Assembly (NCBI RefSeq): GCF_024347435.1
Contig: NZ_AP025480.1
Span: 1,736,001 to 1,800,000 of the forward strand
Direction: 5' to 3'
Length of the DNA: 64,000 bases
DNA from: Vibrio cyclitrophicus
GTDB taxonomy: Bacteria > Pseudomonadota > Gammaproteobacteria > Enterobacterales > Vibrionaceae
Below the pieces are notes generated by a model. It did not search any database. It worked only from the letters and a program-made list of their open reading frames with translations, and was not told the DNA's origin. Position numbers and translations under genes: made by a program. Below are positions 42,903 to 53,800 of the stretch, piece by piece (positions within the stretch are counted from its first letter, which is position 1; each line of letters starts with the position of its first letter).

Positions 42903-45114
42903 AGGTTACGCTCGCAATCACGTTACGACGGTCACCGTAGAAACAGTAGTAATCACATGTAGCAACGTACTCTTTATCTGCTAGGTTTTTCGCTGCAACT
43001 TGGAACTTATAATCTTCAATACGGTAGCTTAACGTAGCGTCAAACAATGTATATGAAGGAACAACGTTTGTTTCGGTATTATCGGCATATGAATCACCAA
43101 CGTAACGAGCACCCGCACCAATCGTTAAGCCATCTAATGGACCATTTAGGAAGCGGTAATTTGCCCAAGCTGAAGCGAGTTGGTCAGCAATTTGTGATGG
43201 CGTGTTGCCTACATTACTGCTTGTCGAATCTGCTATTATTTCAGAATCAATGAATGAAACGTTACCAATCAAGGTTAATGCTTCAGTCACGTTTGCAACA
43301 GCTTCTAGCTCTAAACCACGGTTACGAACCTCACCAATTTGCGTTAGTTGGCCAGCGACCTGACGCGCTAAGTTTTCTTTCGATACTTCAAACGCAGCAA
43401 TGTTGAAGTAACCGTCAAAGCTACGCGGTTGGTATTTCAAGCCAAGTTCGTACTGTTCGCCACGTTCTGGCTTCGCAGGGTCACCATTGGCGTCAAGTTG
43501 AATTATTGGGTCAAACGACTGAGCGTAGCTCGCATAAGGTGTAAAGCCGCTATCCATCAAATAAGCAACACCGAAGTTAGTTGTCCACTCTTCGTTGTCG
43601 ACCTTAGTTTTTGCGCCCGTTGTCGTGTTATGTGTCTTATTTTGGGAATCGTCGTAACGAACACCTATTTGCACTGCCCACTTGTCCGCAATCATCATTT
43701 GGTCTTGTAAATACAGGCCTAGTTGATTGTTTTTAGTTTTAGTGGTTTGGCGGTCAGATTCATCAACAACACTAAAGTTAGAATCCAGCAAAGTGACATT
43801 GTTACTATAGGACGGGTTGAAAACATCAAACAATGGGTTTGCGATCGAAACGAAAGTCCCTCCAGCTGGAACAATAATCGAGCTATTACCATCGGCAACA
43901 AATGGGTCTGAAGCATAATCTTTACTGTCAATATCGATACTTTGATAATCGATACCAGCTAGCAAAGTATGTTCTACAACGCCAGTTTTAAAGGTGTGTA
44001 CAACGCGGTTGTCTATATTAAACGCGTCAGACGTGCCTTCCTCTGTGGAAGCCCCGCGTAGAACCTTGCTGTTTGTTGGGTCATAAACACCTAAACCATA
44101 ATCTGTCGCATAGCCAAGCGAATACATTTGACGGAGGTTAATGTCCATCTTGCTGTAACGCGTATTCTGCATGAAGTAAGTACTGTCATTGAAATGATGT
44201 TCAAATTCATAGCCTACTGACAGTTGTTCACGCTCGAACGTTTCCCAATCGGTATTGCCTACCGCAGTGCTATCACTGATTTTCCCGTTTGGATTCGATG
44301 TTAACGTTCCTTCCATTGGCAAAAATTGCAGATACGGGTCGGAATCATCTTTTTGGTAACTGGTTAACAATGTTAATTTGGTGTCGTCTGTGAATTTATA
44401 AGCCAGAGAAGGGGCGATGAAAATACGTTCAGCTTCTACTCCATCAACACGGCTGCCATTTTTGCGACCAAGCGCTTGTAGGCGGAATGCCATTTTTTCG
44501 TTAACTTCAGAGTTCACATCTAAGCTAATTTGCTTACGATCGTCAGTGCCGTATTCAATAGCAAACTGACCAGAACCACCGTCAAATTGAGGGCGCTTGC
44601 TCACGACATTTATGACGCCACCTGGAGGAGTTTGGCCGTACAATGCAGAACCAGGACCACGTAAAATTTCTACTCGCTCCAACCCAAATGGGTCGATTTG
44701 CCAGCTGTAAAAGCCTGATGAGTACAAACGCGTTCCGTCTTGATACAAGCCGCTGTTTGCTTGCTTAAAGCCACGAATCACAAACCAATCTTGCTTGTTA
44801 TCTTCACCGAAGTAATTTGCTTGGATACTCGGTGTGTATTGCAATGCATCGGCAATACTGATCGACGCTCTGTCGTCCATTTGCTCACGCGTCACAATGG
44901 AAATAGCACGAGGTGTTTCACCTATCGCAACGTCGGTTTTTGTTGCCGTGCGACTACTTAATCCTACGTAGCTAAAATCTGGACCTACTGAGCTGTCTTC
45001 AAGCTGCTGCCCAAGAACAACAACGGTTTCATCTTCGTTGGCCTGAACCATTCCTGACGATATAACTAAAGCGACCGCAAGTGCTGTTGGGGTGCGCATA
45101 AAGTGCCGATTCAT
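42892..45114 (-). CDS. TonB-dependent ferric-siderophore receptor (hydroxamate type)
   Basis: 740 residues. Signal peptide 1-25 ending VQA. TonB box-like ETVVVLG follows. The plug (about 50-190) shows AIGETPRAISIVTREQMDDR, IRGF and VEILRGPGSALYGQTPPGGVINVVSKRP, and a 22-strand barrel ends in VTYDW with the terminal aromatic residue. Most similar in layout to FhuE/FoxA-type receptors. It imports the ferric form of the siderophore made by this locus. The start at 45114 is set by GGAG 7 nt upstream. Fur box at 45165-45183. Confidence 0.9.
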   Translation of the reverse strand: MNRHFMRTPTALAVALVISSGMVQANEDETVVVLGQQLEDSSVGPDFSYVGLSSRTATKTDVAIGETPRAISIVTREQMDDRASISIADALQYTPSIQANYFGEDNKQDWFVIRGFKQANSGLYQDGTRLYSSGFYSWQIDPFGLERVEILRGPGSALYGQTPPGGVINVVSKRPQFDGGSGQFAIEYGTDDRKQISLDVNSEVNEKMAFRLQALGRKNGSRVDGVEAERIFIAPSLAYKFTDDTKLTLLTSYQKDDSDPYLQFLPMEGTLTSNPNGKISDSTAVGNTDWETFEREQLSVGYEFEHHFNDSTYFMQNTRYSKMDINLRQMYSLGYATDYGLGVYDPTNSKVLRGASTEEGTSDAFNIDNRVVHTFKTGVVEHTLLAGIDYQSIDIDSKDYASDPFVADGNSSIIVPAGGTFVSIANPLFDVFNPSYSNNVTLLDSNFSVVDESDRQTTKTKNNQLGLYLQDQMMIADKWAVQIGVRYDDSQNKTHNTTTGAKTKVDNEEWTTNFGVAYLMDSGFTPYASYAQSFDPIIQLDANGDPAKPERGEQYELGLKYQPRSFDGYFNIAAFEVSKENLARQVAGQLTQIGEVRNRGLELEAVANVTEALTLIGNVSFIDSEIIADSTSSNVGNTPSQIADQLASAWANYRFLNGPLDGLTIGAGARYVGDSYADNTETNVVPSYTLFDATLSYRIEDYKFQVAAKNLADKEYVATCDYYCFYGDRRNVIASVTYDW

Positions 45115-45164
45115 ATATTTCTCCTTCAATACGGCTATGAACCAATTGCAATAAAAACACAAAC

Positions 45165-45183
45165 AATAACGATAATAGTTATC
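45165..45183. promoter_or_regulatory. Fur box upstream of the siderophore receptor gene
   Basis: AATAACGATAATAGTTATC matches the 19-bp Fur consensus GATAATGATAATCATTATC at 15 positions. It lies about 50 bp before the receptor start and after the end of the second NRPS gene. It implies an iron-repressed internal promoter for receptor, acetyltransferase and monooxygenase. Confidence 0.8.
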
Positions 45184-45259
45184 ATTGCGATTAATTATAA
45201 GGCGAAGTGTACCACGTAATTTTCAAAATAAAACATCTTAGTAATGGATATTTATAAAA

Positions 45260-48200
45260 TTATTCACAATACAAATGTCTGTATAAGTCTTTGATTACTG
45301 TGTTGTTCTGAACAATACCTAAATGATCCGTGTCCACAGTGACGGAATATCTCTGCGCGTTGAGCTTATTCAACCCTTTGGATAACAGGTCGGAGCGACC
45401 ATTTGGTTGCCCTGCCCACCAACAATGCAACTTGGTTTTTATGCTTGGTAATTGATATCCACGGCATAAAGAACGCATATGTTGTTCTACAGACCAGCTG
45501 TAGAGCATTTGTTTCGCGTTATCTGCCATATGTGGATCAAAGTGATTTTCCGCTAGCCATGTATTAAATACCTCTGGCCACATTGGTGGAGATACTGAAT
45601 CGAGTAAGTCTATACATCGTGCCCCTTGCTGTACGGTAACCGTCCCTAGCAACAAGGAAATATGCTCTAATAATTTCGCTTTTGATGATGAGGAATCCCA
45701 CTGATCACTCGCTATTTCTGTACCTGGGACATAACAATCTAGCAAGCCGGCAAACCTAATTTCGTCTCCATTTTTCTCGAGGCGGCTCGCGATTTCTTGA
45801 GTAAGTGCACCACCGAGTGACCAACCAACTAAGCGATATGGACCACGTGGTTGTAACTGCTTGATTGTTTGAAAATAGGTGTCTGCCATATCGGTTAGTG
45901 AGGTATCAAAAGCATTATCTAAAACAAAGCTCTTCGACTTTATCCCATAAACTGATCGCTTCCCTTCCAATGATTGCGCCAAGCGTTGATAACCAGTAAC
46001 ACGCCCAGTAACCGGATGAATACAAAAAACGGGCTCATGCTCATTAGATGTAGTGTTAAGTTTTTCGATAAGTCGTTTGTCCGGCTTGACCGTTGGTTTC
46101 TCTTTAACGATTCGCATCACAGACACAAACTCAGTTAAACACTCTACATATCGTGTAGCGATTTCTTCTATCTTTTGGTGCGAGTAATGCGTAGTCGCAT
46201 ACTCCCACGCAAGGCTCAACTTGCCTGATACAATTTGGGCGTTGACAACAAGTGGGGTCAACATCTGGTTTAATTCGGATTGAGGTGAGCTACCTTCTTC
46301 TATCGGTGAACACCACTGCGCGAATCCGTGACTAGAATACTGACCAAGATAGTTAAAGGTAGCGACCATGCTTTGCTCCTCCAGTGTTCCTTGTTCTCGT
46401 TGTTCTAGGTACCTCAGTCCGTAACCAATACCACCATCTTCCTTAATACGTTCGAGAGCATCATGTGTTTTATCAACCATACTAATAATGTCTGGATGAT
46501 ATTGCCCAATAATTGGATACAAGCTAGTCGTCCACCCAACCATTCGCGATAGGTCGGTATTTGCAAAAACAGATGGTTCGCGTCCATGCCCCTCAAGATA
46601 GATAGGTACATTCGGATGCTCTTCACTTGCTAAGGCTGATACAAGCGCAGTTATCAAAGCGCTTTGGATATTAGCACCCAACTCCGAGCCTGAGATTCGC
46701 AATAATGCTTGAGTGAGATCATTAGATAACTCGGTTTTTTGACTTTGCTTATCTCGGTAAAGAGGCAACTTGAGGCCTAGTTCAGTACTCCCCAAGTCGT
46801 CGGTTATTTCCGACAAAAAATGCCAAGCCTCCCGCATCAATTTACCTTTTTCGCTCGATGACCACCTCTCAACAGCATTGACCGCTTCATCTAACGAACT
46901 TGAGTTCGGCATCAAATCTATATCTTGGCCCGCGACTAACTGCTGATAAGCTTTCCATAGATCATCTAATAGAATTCTCCAAGACACACCATCTACAGCC
47001 AGGTGGTGGATTGCGATCATCAAGCGGTTAGGCGCGTCGGAAAATTTGGCAATGCCCGCTTGAATCAAGCGTCCAGAACTAATATCCATGCTTTGTTGGA
47101 TTTCTTGCGTGAACGCTGAAAAAGCCTGTTCAGAATCGACGTTACTGACCCAAAGATATTGACGTTTTTGGTAAAGTTGAAATTGCTGCTTCCATTTACC
47201 TGATTCCTGGCTGAATGACAGCCTGAGGCTTGGATGCTGTTTCACCAAGGCTTGAATAGCCGACTCTAAGTAACCAATTTCCATATCTTGTTTAAGCTCA
47301 ACGCAAATATGTTGGTTCCAATGATTTGGCTCTGGAAACTCTTGGGCAAAGAAATGCGCCTGTATCGGCATTAATTCAAAAGGTAAATCACTAAGCTCAC
47401 GCTCTTTGGCTGTTTTATGAATGCTAAGCACACTCGCCAAATCACGTAATGTCTTGGCTTCAAACACTTGTTGTGGTGTTAAGTTGTAACCCGTAACACG
47501 GACTTTGCTGACCATTTGCAAACAAAGGATGGAATCACCGCCCAATGCGAAAAAGTTATCGGAGCAACTCACCTGCTCAGCACCAAGAAGTTGCTGCCAT
47601 GTGTCCACCAACAAGGCTTCTTGTTCCGTTTCAGGTGTAACAAACGTTGCTTCAGATTCGAATTTACTTCCAAGAAAAGGGAGAGACGCTCTATCAACTT
47701 TTCCTGCAGGGGTGAGCGGAAGCTTTTCCAATACTAATAATTGGCTTGGTACCATGTAATCTGGCAGCACTGTGGATAATTGGTCGAGAATGTCATCAAG
47801 ATCGAATCGTTCAGGCTCACTGCTTTGGAGGTAACCAAACAATTGCTTCTGTGCCCCAACCTCTTGAAGGGCGACGACACAGTGTTCAACTTTTGATATA
47901 GATTGAAGTCGACTTTCTATTTCTCCCAACTCGACACGAAAGCCTCGAATCTTGATCTGCTGATCTACCCGACCTATGTATTCCATCACTCCATCATCGT
48001 TCCACCGCACCAAGTCCCCTGTACGATACATTCGCTCACCTACATGTTCGCGAAACGGGTCTGGTAGAAAACGTTCGGACGTTAGGTCTGGTTGATCGAG
48101 ATAGCCTCTAGCCAACCCGACCTCGGCGCCAATGTACAATTCGCCGACTTTGCCAAACGCGACTTTATTCAATTGAGCATCTAAGACGTACAAGCGACGC

Positions 48201-50875
48201 TCACCGACAGGTTGCCCAATCGGAGCGTACGCACTGGTTAATTTATCTTGTGGATATGCTCGCCAAATCATTGGGGTAACAACGGTTTCTGTCGGTCCAT
48301 AACCATTAATTATGCGTGGCGGGTTAACAAACTTTTGCAAACGCTGATAGGTTTCTGCGGTAAATGCTTCACCTCCTAGTGTCCAAGATCTGACACTGAG
48401 GGGAGGCTTTTGATAATCAATCCAATCCAATAATGGGCCAACATAGCTCGGCGGGAAGCACGCAATCGTGACTTTTTCTTTGCTGAGCACATCGCAAGTT
48501 TGTTCAGCGCTCCATAATTCCTGATCTCGAATAACCAACTTACTGCCAAATGCCAAAGGTACCGCCCAACGTTCAACGGCGCCATCAAAGCTAATCGAAG
48601 CGAAATGCAGCTCTATGTCCTCTGGCGTCATGCCATACTGATGACCAATGGTTTGAACATGCATCGATAATCCAACATGATTAACCGCGACTCCTTTTGG
48701 TTTCCCTGTCGAACCCGATGTATAGATAATATAGGCCAATTGTTCAGGATGAAGTTTTGCTGCTGTTGTTTGTTCCTCTTCACGTTGTTGCTTTTTTGAT
48801 CTCACAAGCAACAACTCTCCGTTTGAAGATCGTAGCTCACACTCATCAACACTCTCCCCTACCCCATAAAACAGAGGATTCGGTTGTGATAATGAAGCCT
48901 TAAATGTTGATTGAATGCTATGCCAACGAGATCCCAACCTATGCTGTGTAACCACAAAGCGAGCTTGAGAGTCCTGTATCATGTAAGCCAAGCGCTCGGT
49001 TGGATAATCAGGATCTAACGGCAAGAACGCCCCACCCGCTTTCATGACCGCTACCATTGCGACGATCATCTGTACCCCTCTCTCAAAGAGCACACCAACC
49101 GCTTGGTCACGTCTTACACCTTGAGCTTTGAGTTTGGATGCAAGATCGGATGATGAATGCGCTAACCCTGCAAAAGTAAGCTGTTGATCATGATGCTTTA
49201 AGGCAATCGCATCGGGCCTTACTCGTGCTTGATTTTCCAGTAACTCGATAATTGACTGAAAATGCCAATTGCCTTCTGGTTGCGATAGATTTTCAAGGAC
49301 AGCTTCATCATGCGGTGATAAATGCTTCATCTGAGCCAGGCTACAACCTAAATTAACGTCTAAGTCTCGTATTAGGTTTTCAAGAACTGCATTCAATTCG
49401 GCCATCTTGTCTTCGTCTATTCGGTCTTTCGAATAAGTTAATACGACACGTGTTTTGCTCTGGCTTTCACGTACATCTAATGCAACGTCGAATAGTGCGA
49501 ACTCTCCCTTTTGGTCTTGAGCAGACAAAATCAGTTCGTTATCTAAGTGGATATCCCCAGACAAAGTGTTTTGATGATTAAACAACACTTGAAACAACGG
49601 CGTCTGCCCAGCCTTTCTTTCTATCAACTTATGCTCATCGGACAATGCCGTGACAAGCTGATCAAATGGCAGCAGTTGATGTTCTTGTGCTTCGAGTACT
49701 TTGTCATGAGCACCTGCAATTGCTTTCGCGATCGAACATTTAGGTGAAATAGTTTGTTGAATCACCATGGTATTAACAAAGAAGCCAATCAGGTTCGACA
49801 CTTCGTGTCGGGTTCTATTTGCCATAGGGACGCCGACTGATATGTCAGAGCGATGTGTCACCGTGGCTAAAGCCGCTTGCCAAACGCCTAACCACAAACT
49901 CGAATTCGTTACCGATAATTGGCGAGCCACTTGGTTGATCTTGTTAGATTGAGTTTTACTCAGCTCATAGCTGATCGAATCGGCAGCACGCCTTTGATTT
50001 GGTGCGATTTCGCAACACCAAGGGAATAATAGCTCCGAGTTAGAATCTTTTAGTTCTCGCTTCCAATAATCAATGTGGTGAGCACCTTTACCAGCGTCAA
50101 GCAAAGCCGTTTGCCACTGGGAGTAATCACGATACTGAATCGGTAATTTCGGCAAATCACCTTGCTGATAGAGTGAAACAAGCTCACTCACGAACACGCC
50201 AATCGACCATCCATCTGATACGATATGATGCATTACGAGCTGCAACTTCCATGAACCATTGTTGAGCTTCAAGCATAGCATCCGAATCGGCAGTTCAGTT
50301 TCGAGATCAAATGCGTTTCCTATAAAATCTCGCTGTGTATCTTGAATTTGCTGTTGACTCCAACCTTGAGCATCTACAATCACCGGAAACATGACTGCCG
50401 ATCGGTCGACAAACTGAACTACGGCACTGTCGGACTCATGAACAAAACGCGTTCTTAATACCTCATGCCGATCCAATACTTTATTTACTAGGTTACCTAG
50501 CTGTGTTGTGTCTAACTTGCCTTTAACATCGAACGTACCTGACATATGGTAGGCACTGTTTCCTTTATCTAAACAATAAATATCCCACAGTCGCTGCTGC
50601 GCTGGAGAGAGCCCCACTTTCTGTTCAGCACCGACGGACACAATCGGTAGCTTTTCAAAATCTAATCCTTTATTACTCAGTAGCTCGATGAACTTGACCT
50701 GCTCCGGCTTACCTAATTGAAGAAACCGTTTTGCTAACGCATGCTTATCAATTTTTCCTGCACTGTTCGCACTTTGTTTCTCGGTATCGTTCTTCTTGCT
50801 AACAACATTCGATTTCGCAGTCGCCTCTGCTTGGACTGCAGATGTTGGTTGGTTTAACTCGTTTAAATCACTCAT
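45260..50875 (-). CDS. non-ribosomal peptide synthetase, termination module C-A-T-E-TE
   Basis: 1871 residues. A polar N-terminal lead (1-80), C domain (about 85-520, HHIVSDGWS), A domain (about 540-1060, YTSGSTGKPKG), carrier domain (FFALGGDSI, about 1118), epimerisation domain (about 1170-1590, HHLAVDGVSW) and thioesterase (about 1610-1860, GWSLGG with nucleophilic Ser, closing His in DTDHLG). Pocket residues read by eye as D-G-E-C-T-G-V-T, the same as in two A domains of the partner NRPS. It should add the fourth residue, predicted N5-acyl-N5-hydroxy-ornithine in D form, and release a linear acid. Its ATG overlaps the stop of the partner gene (ATGA). Confidence 0.88.
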   Translation of the reverse strand: MSDLNELNQPTSAVQAEATAKSNVVSKKNDTEKQSANSAGKIDKHALAKRFLQLGKPEQVKFIELLSNKGLDFEKLPIVSVGAEQKVGLSPAQQRLWDIYCLDKGNSAYHMSGTFDVKGKLDTTQLGNLVNKVLDRHEVLRTRFVHESDSAVVQFVDRSAVMFPVIVDAQGWSQQQIQDTQRDFIGNAFDLETELPIRMLCLKLNNGSWKLQLVMHHIVSDGWSIGVFVSELVSLYQQGDLPKLPIQYRDYSQWQTALLDAGKGAHHIDYWKRELKDSNSELLFPWCCEIAPNQRRAADSISYELSKTQSNKINQVARQLSVTNSSLWLGVWQAALATVTHRSDISVGVPMANRTRHEVSNLIGFFVNTMVIQQTISPKCSIAKAIAGAHDKVLEAQEHQLLPFDQLVTALSDEHKLIERKAGQTPLFQVLFNHQNTLSGDIHLDNELILSAQDQKGEFALFDVALDVRESQSKTRVVLTYSKDRIDEDKMAELNAVLENLIRDLDVNLGCSLAQMKHLSPHDEAVLENLSQPEGNWHFQSIIELLENQARVRPDAIALKHHDQQLTFAGLAHSSSDLASKLKAQGVRRDQAVGVLFERGVQMIVAMVAVMKAGGAFLPLDPDYPTERLAYMIQDSQARFVVTQHRLGSRWHSIQSTFKASLSQPNPLFYGVGESVDECELRSSNGELLLVRSKKQQREEEQTTAAKLHPEQLAYIIYTSGSTGKPKGVAVNHVGLSMHVQTIGHQYGMTPEDIELHFASISFDGAVERWAVPLAFGSKLVIRDQELWSAEQTCDVLSKEKVTIACFPPSYVGPLLDWIDYQKPPLSVRSWTLGGEAFTAETYQRLQKFVNPPRIINGYGPTETVVTPMIWRAYPQDKLTSAYAPIGQPVGERRLYVLDAQLNKVAFGKVGELYIGAEVGLARGYLDQPDLTSERFLPDPFREHVGERMYRTGDLVRWNDDGVMEYIGRVDQQIKIRGFRVELGEIESRLQSISKVEHCVVALQEVGAQKQLFGYLQSSEPERFDLDDILDQLSTVLPDYMVPSQLLVLEKLPLTPAGKVDRASLPFLGSKFESEATFVTPETEQEALLVDTWQQLLGAEQVSCSDNFFALGGDSILCLQMVSKVRVTGYNLTPQQVFEAKTLRDLASVLSIHKTAKERELSDLPFELMPIQAHFFAQEFPEPNHWNQHICVELKQDMEIGYLESAIQALVKQHPSLRLSFSQESGKWKQQFQLYQKRQYLWVSNVDSEQAFSAFTQEIQQSMDISSGRLIQAGIAKFSDAPNRLMIAIHHLAVDGVSWRILLDDLWKAYQQLVAGQDIDLMPNSSSLDEAVNAVERWSSSEKGKLMREAWHFLSEITDDLGSTELGLKLPLYRDKQSQKTELSNDLTQALLRISGSELGANIQSALITALVSALASEEHPNVPIYLEGHGREPSVFANTDLSRMVGWTTSLYPIIGQYHPDIISMVDKTHDALERIKEDGGIGYGLRYLEQREQGTLEEQSMVATFNYLGQYSSHGFAQWCSPIEEGSSPQSELNQMLTPLVVNAQIVSGKLSLAWEYATTHYSHQKIEEIATRYVECLTEFVSVMRIVKEKPTVKPDKRLIEKLNTTSNEHEPVFCIHPVTGRVTGYQRLAQSLEGKRSVYGIKSKSFVLDNAFDTSLTDMADTYFQTIKQLQPRGPYRLVGWSLGGALTQEIASRLEKNGDEIRFAGLLDCYVPGTEIASDQWDSSSSKAKLLEHISLLLGTVTVQQGARCIDLLDSVSPPMWPEVFNTWLAENHFDPHMADNAKQMLYSWSVEQHMRSLCRGYQLPSIKTKLHCWWAGQPNGRSDLLSKGLNKLNAQRYSVTVDTDHLGIVQNNTVIKDLYRHLYCE

Positions 50876-53800
50876 AGCAGCTCCAATTCGTCCATCAATG
50901 CTGCCATGGCATCGAATTCGTCTTGTTCATGTTGGTTTTGTGTTTGATATTGAGCTTGTAAGCTGTCTGATAAAGCTTGTAGGCTCTTGGCTTCGAAAAA
51001 ATCTTTTAGAGCCACTTCTAGCCCCAACTCTTGGTGCGCTTTTGCGACTACGCGAGTCGCCAATAAAGAGTGGCCACCTAAGGCAAAGAAGTTGTCGTCC
51101 AAGCCTACTTGGGATATTTCTAAAACTTCGGCCCAATTTGCAGCGAACCAACGTTCCAACTCCGTTTCCGGAGCGCGATACTCAATTGATTGCCACTCAG
51201 GCGCAGGCAGTGCCTTTCTGTCTCGTTTACCGTTTGGAGAAAGCGGCATTTCACTCAAACCTAGCAATATAGTTGGCACCATATAATCGGGCAGTTGTTC
51301 CGACAGATGTTGTTTTACTATTTCTAACTTGAGTTCGTTGTCTTGCTTGAGCTCATTCCACATAGGGTCGACGACATAACCAATGAGTTGGTCACCCATT
51401 TGATGTTTAAACGCAACAACCGCCGACTCTTCAACCCAATCGAGCTGGTTAATCACATTCTCAATTTCTTCTAGTTCAATCCTCAAGCCACGGATTTTCA
51501 CTTGGTTATCCAAGCGACCGAGATACTCTAAACGTCCGTCTGCATATTGAACGACTTGGTCGCCCGTCCGATACATGCGAGAGCCCGGACCTCCGAACGG
51601 GTTAGGCACGAAACGGTCTGCAGTCAGGTCAGGTCGTGACAAATACTCACGCGCTAAACCGACACCAGCTAAATACAACTCGCCAGGCACACCAACAGGC
51701 ACTGGGTTCCAGTTATCATCCAGAACATGTAGTTGCGTATTGCTGATTGCATAGCCGATAGGGATTCGCTTCGATACAGGTAATTCACAAGGCCAGTACG
51801 TTACGTCGATCGCAGCCTCTGTTGGCCCGTAAAGGTTATGTAGCTCAACAGGCGCATGACTCAGTACTTGTTCTACAAGATCCGCAGGAAGCGCCTCACC
51901 ACTACAGATAATGCGTCTTAGCGAAGTACATTCAGATATCGTCGTTTCTATTGAAAAGGCATTCAGCATCGAAGGAACAAAGTGAATGGTTGTCACTTTC
52001 TCTTTTTGGAGAACCTCAGAAAGTAGACGAGGCTGGCGGTGTGCTTCAGGAGGAGCAATAGCAAGGCGAGCTCCTGTCATTAATGGCCAGAAGAACTCCC
52101 ATACCGAGACATCAAAACTAAAAGGCGTTTTCTGGAGTACACAATCGGACTCGTTCAGCGCATATTCTTGTTGCATCCAATTCAAACGGTTTTGCAACGC
52201 AACTTGAGTATTCACCACGCCTTTCGGCAAACCTGTAGATCCAGAAGTAAATATCACATACAACGCCTGATCAGGCTGCCAATCGACGTGAGGTGCTTGG
52301 AATGGTTGGTTGGACACATCAAGCTTAGTCAAATCAATATACTCACAACCCTCAGTCTCTGGCCACAAGTGCATTGAATTGGAGTCAGTCAATAACAAGT
52401 CGATATTAGCTGATCGCAAAATATACTGCAGTCGATCCTCTGGATAACTCGGATCTAATGGCACGTATGCGCCACCAGCACGAGTGATAGCATGCAATCC
52501 AATCACTAAATCGAATGAACGTTCAAGACCTAAACCGACACGTGTTTCAGAGTTCACTCCTTTTCCACGTAGCCAATTCGCCATTTGATTTACACGCAGG
52601 TCAAACTCTTGATAAGTCAGGGCCTGATCTTGCATTGATAGCGCTATCGAGTCAGGTGCAGTCTGAGCTTGTTGTTGAATTCTTTGTGACGGCGTCACTA
52701 AACTGCCCCACTCAAGTTCAGTGTTGTTAAACGCAATGCATTGTTGCTTCGCGGTGTTGTCTGTTAAGTGAAGCTGGTTGATTGAGCAACGATTATCTCG
52801 CGAAACCTTCTCGAGAAGAAGTTGCCAATGATCAAGAAGTGCCTGAGCAAAGTCTGTGGTAAATATAGGTGAGGCATAGCTTATGAATCCAAGCCATTTA
52901 TGTTCCGACATTTGCTGAATATCTAACCCAATTTCGAGCTGAGCATTCACTACGCCGGGGTCAAAGGGCTCGACATCAATATCATTCCAATCGAAAATCG
53001 CGTTCTCATCAAAACGTTGGAAGTTGAAACTGGTTTGGAACACGGGGTGATACTGTAAATTACCTTTGATACCCAATGACTCGACCAACATTTCAAATGG
53101 GAAGTCTTGTCTTTCCAATGCTTTTTCGCTGAAGGACTTCACTTGCATTAGCAAATCAGAAAACGTTTGTGATTCGCTAAATTGTGCGGGGATCACCAAG
53201 CTATTGATAAAACAACCCTGCATCACTTGTGTTTCTGCTTGAGTCCGCCCTGCGACTGGCACACCGACGCGTATTTGCTCTTGGCCAGAATACTTGTGCA
53301 TCAACAAATGCCACAATGTCAGCATCACATTGAATGGCGTAGTGCTGTGCGATTTTGCCAGTTGGCTGATACTCGCAATCTGCTCGCAAGACAGTTCAAA
53401 ATGAAGACGGTTGCCGCTCGTTTCGGTTTGCTCTCTTGGTACATCGCTGTGTAGCACTAATGGTTCAATATCGTATTTCAACGCATCTAACCACCAGCCT
53501 TTTTGCCTACTTGCATCTTCTGATTCAAGCCACTGTTTTTGCCACTGTGCGTAATCGATATATTGGAGCTCGCTTGGCGTTTCGCTTCCTTTATAAGTTG
53601 GATCAACTAGCGATTGATAACAGCCCGACAACTCCTTTAGGAGCAACTGCATAGAGATACCATCAGAGATAATATGGTGCACTACAATAAGCAATTCAGC
53701 CTTCTCGTCTTGCTCGCCTAGCTTACAAAACTCATCGAGGTCAGAAGTTTGCGGCATCCAATCAAATCGAATAAGCGCCCCATCAGCGAAGTTGAACGGT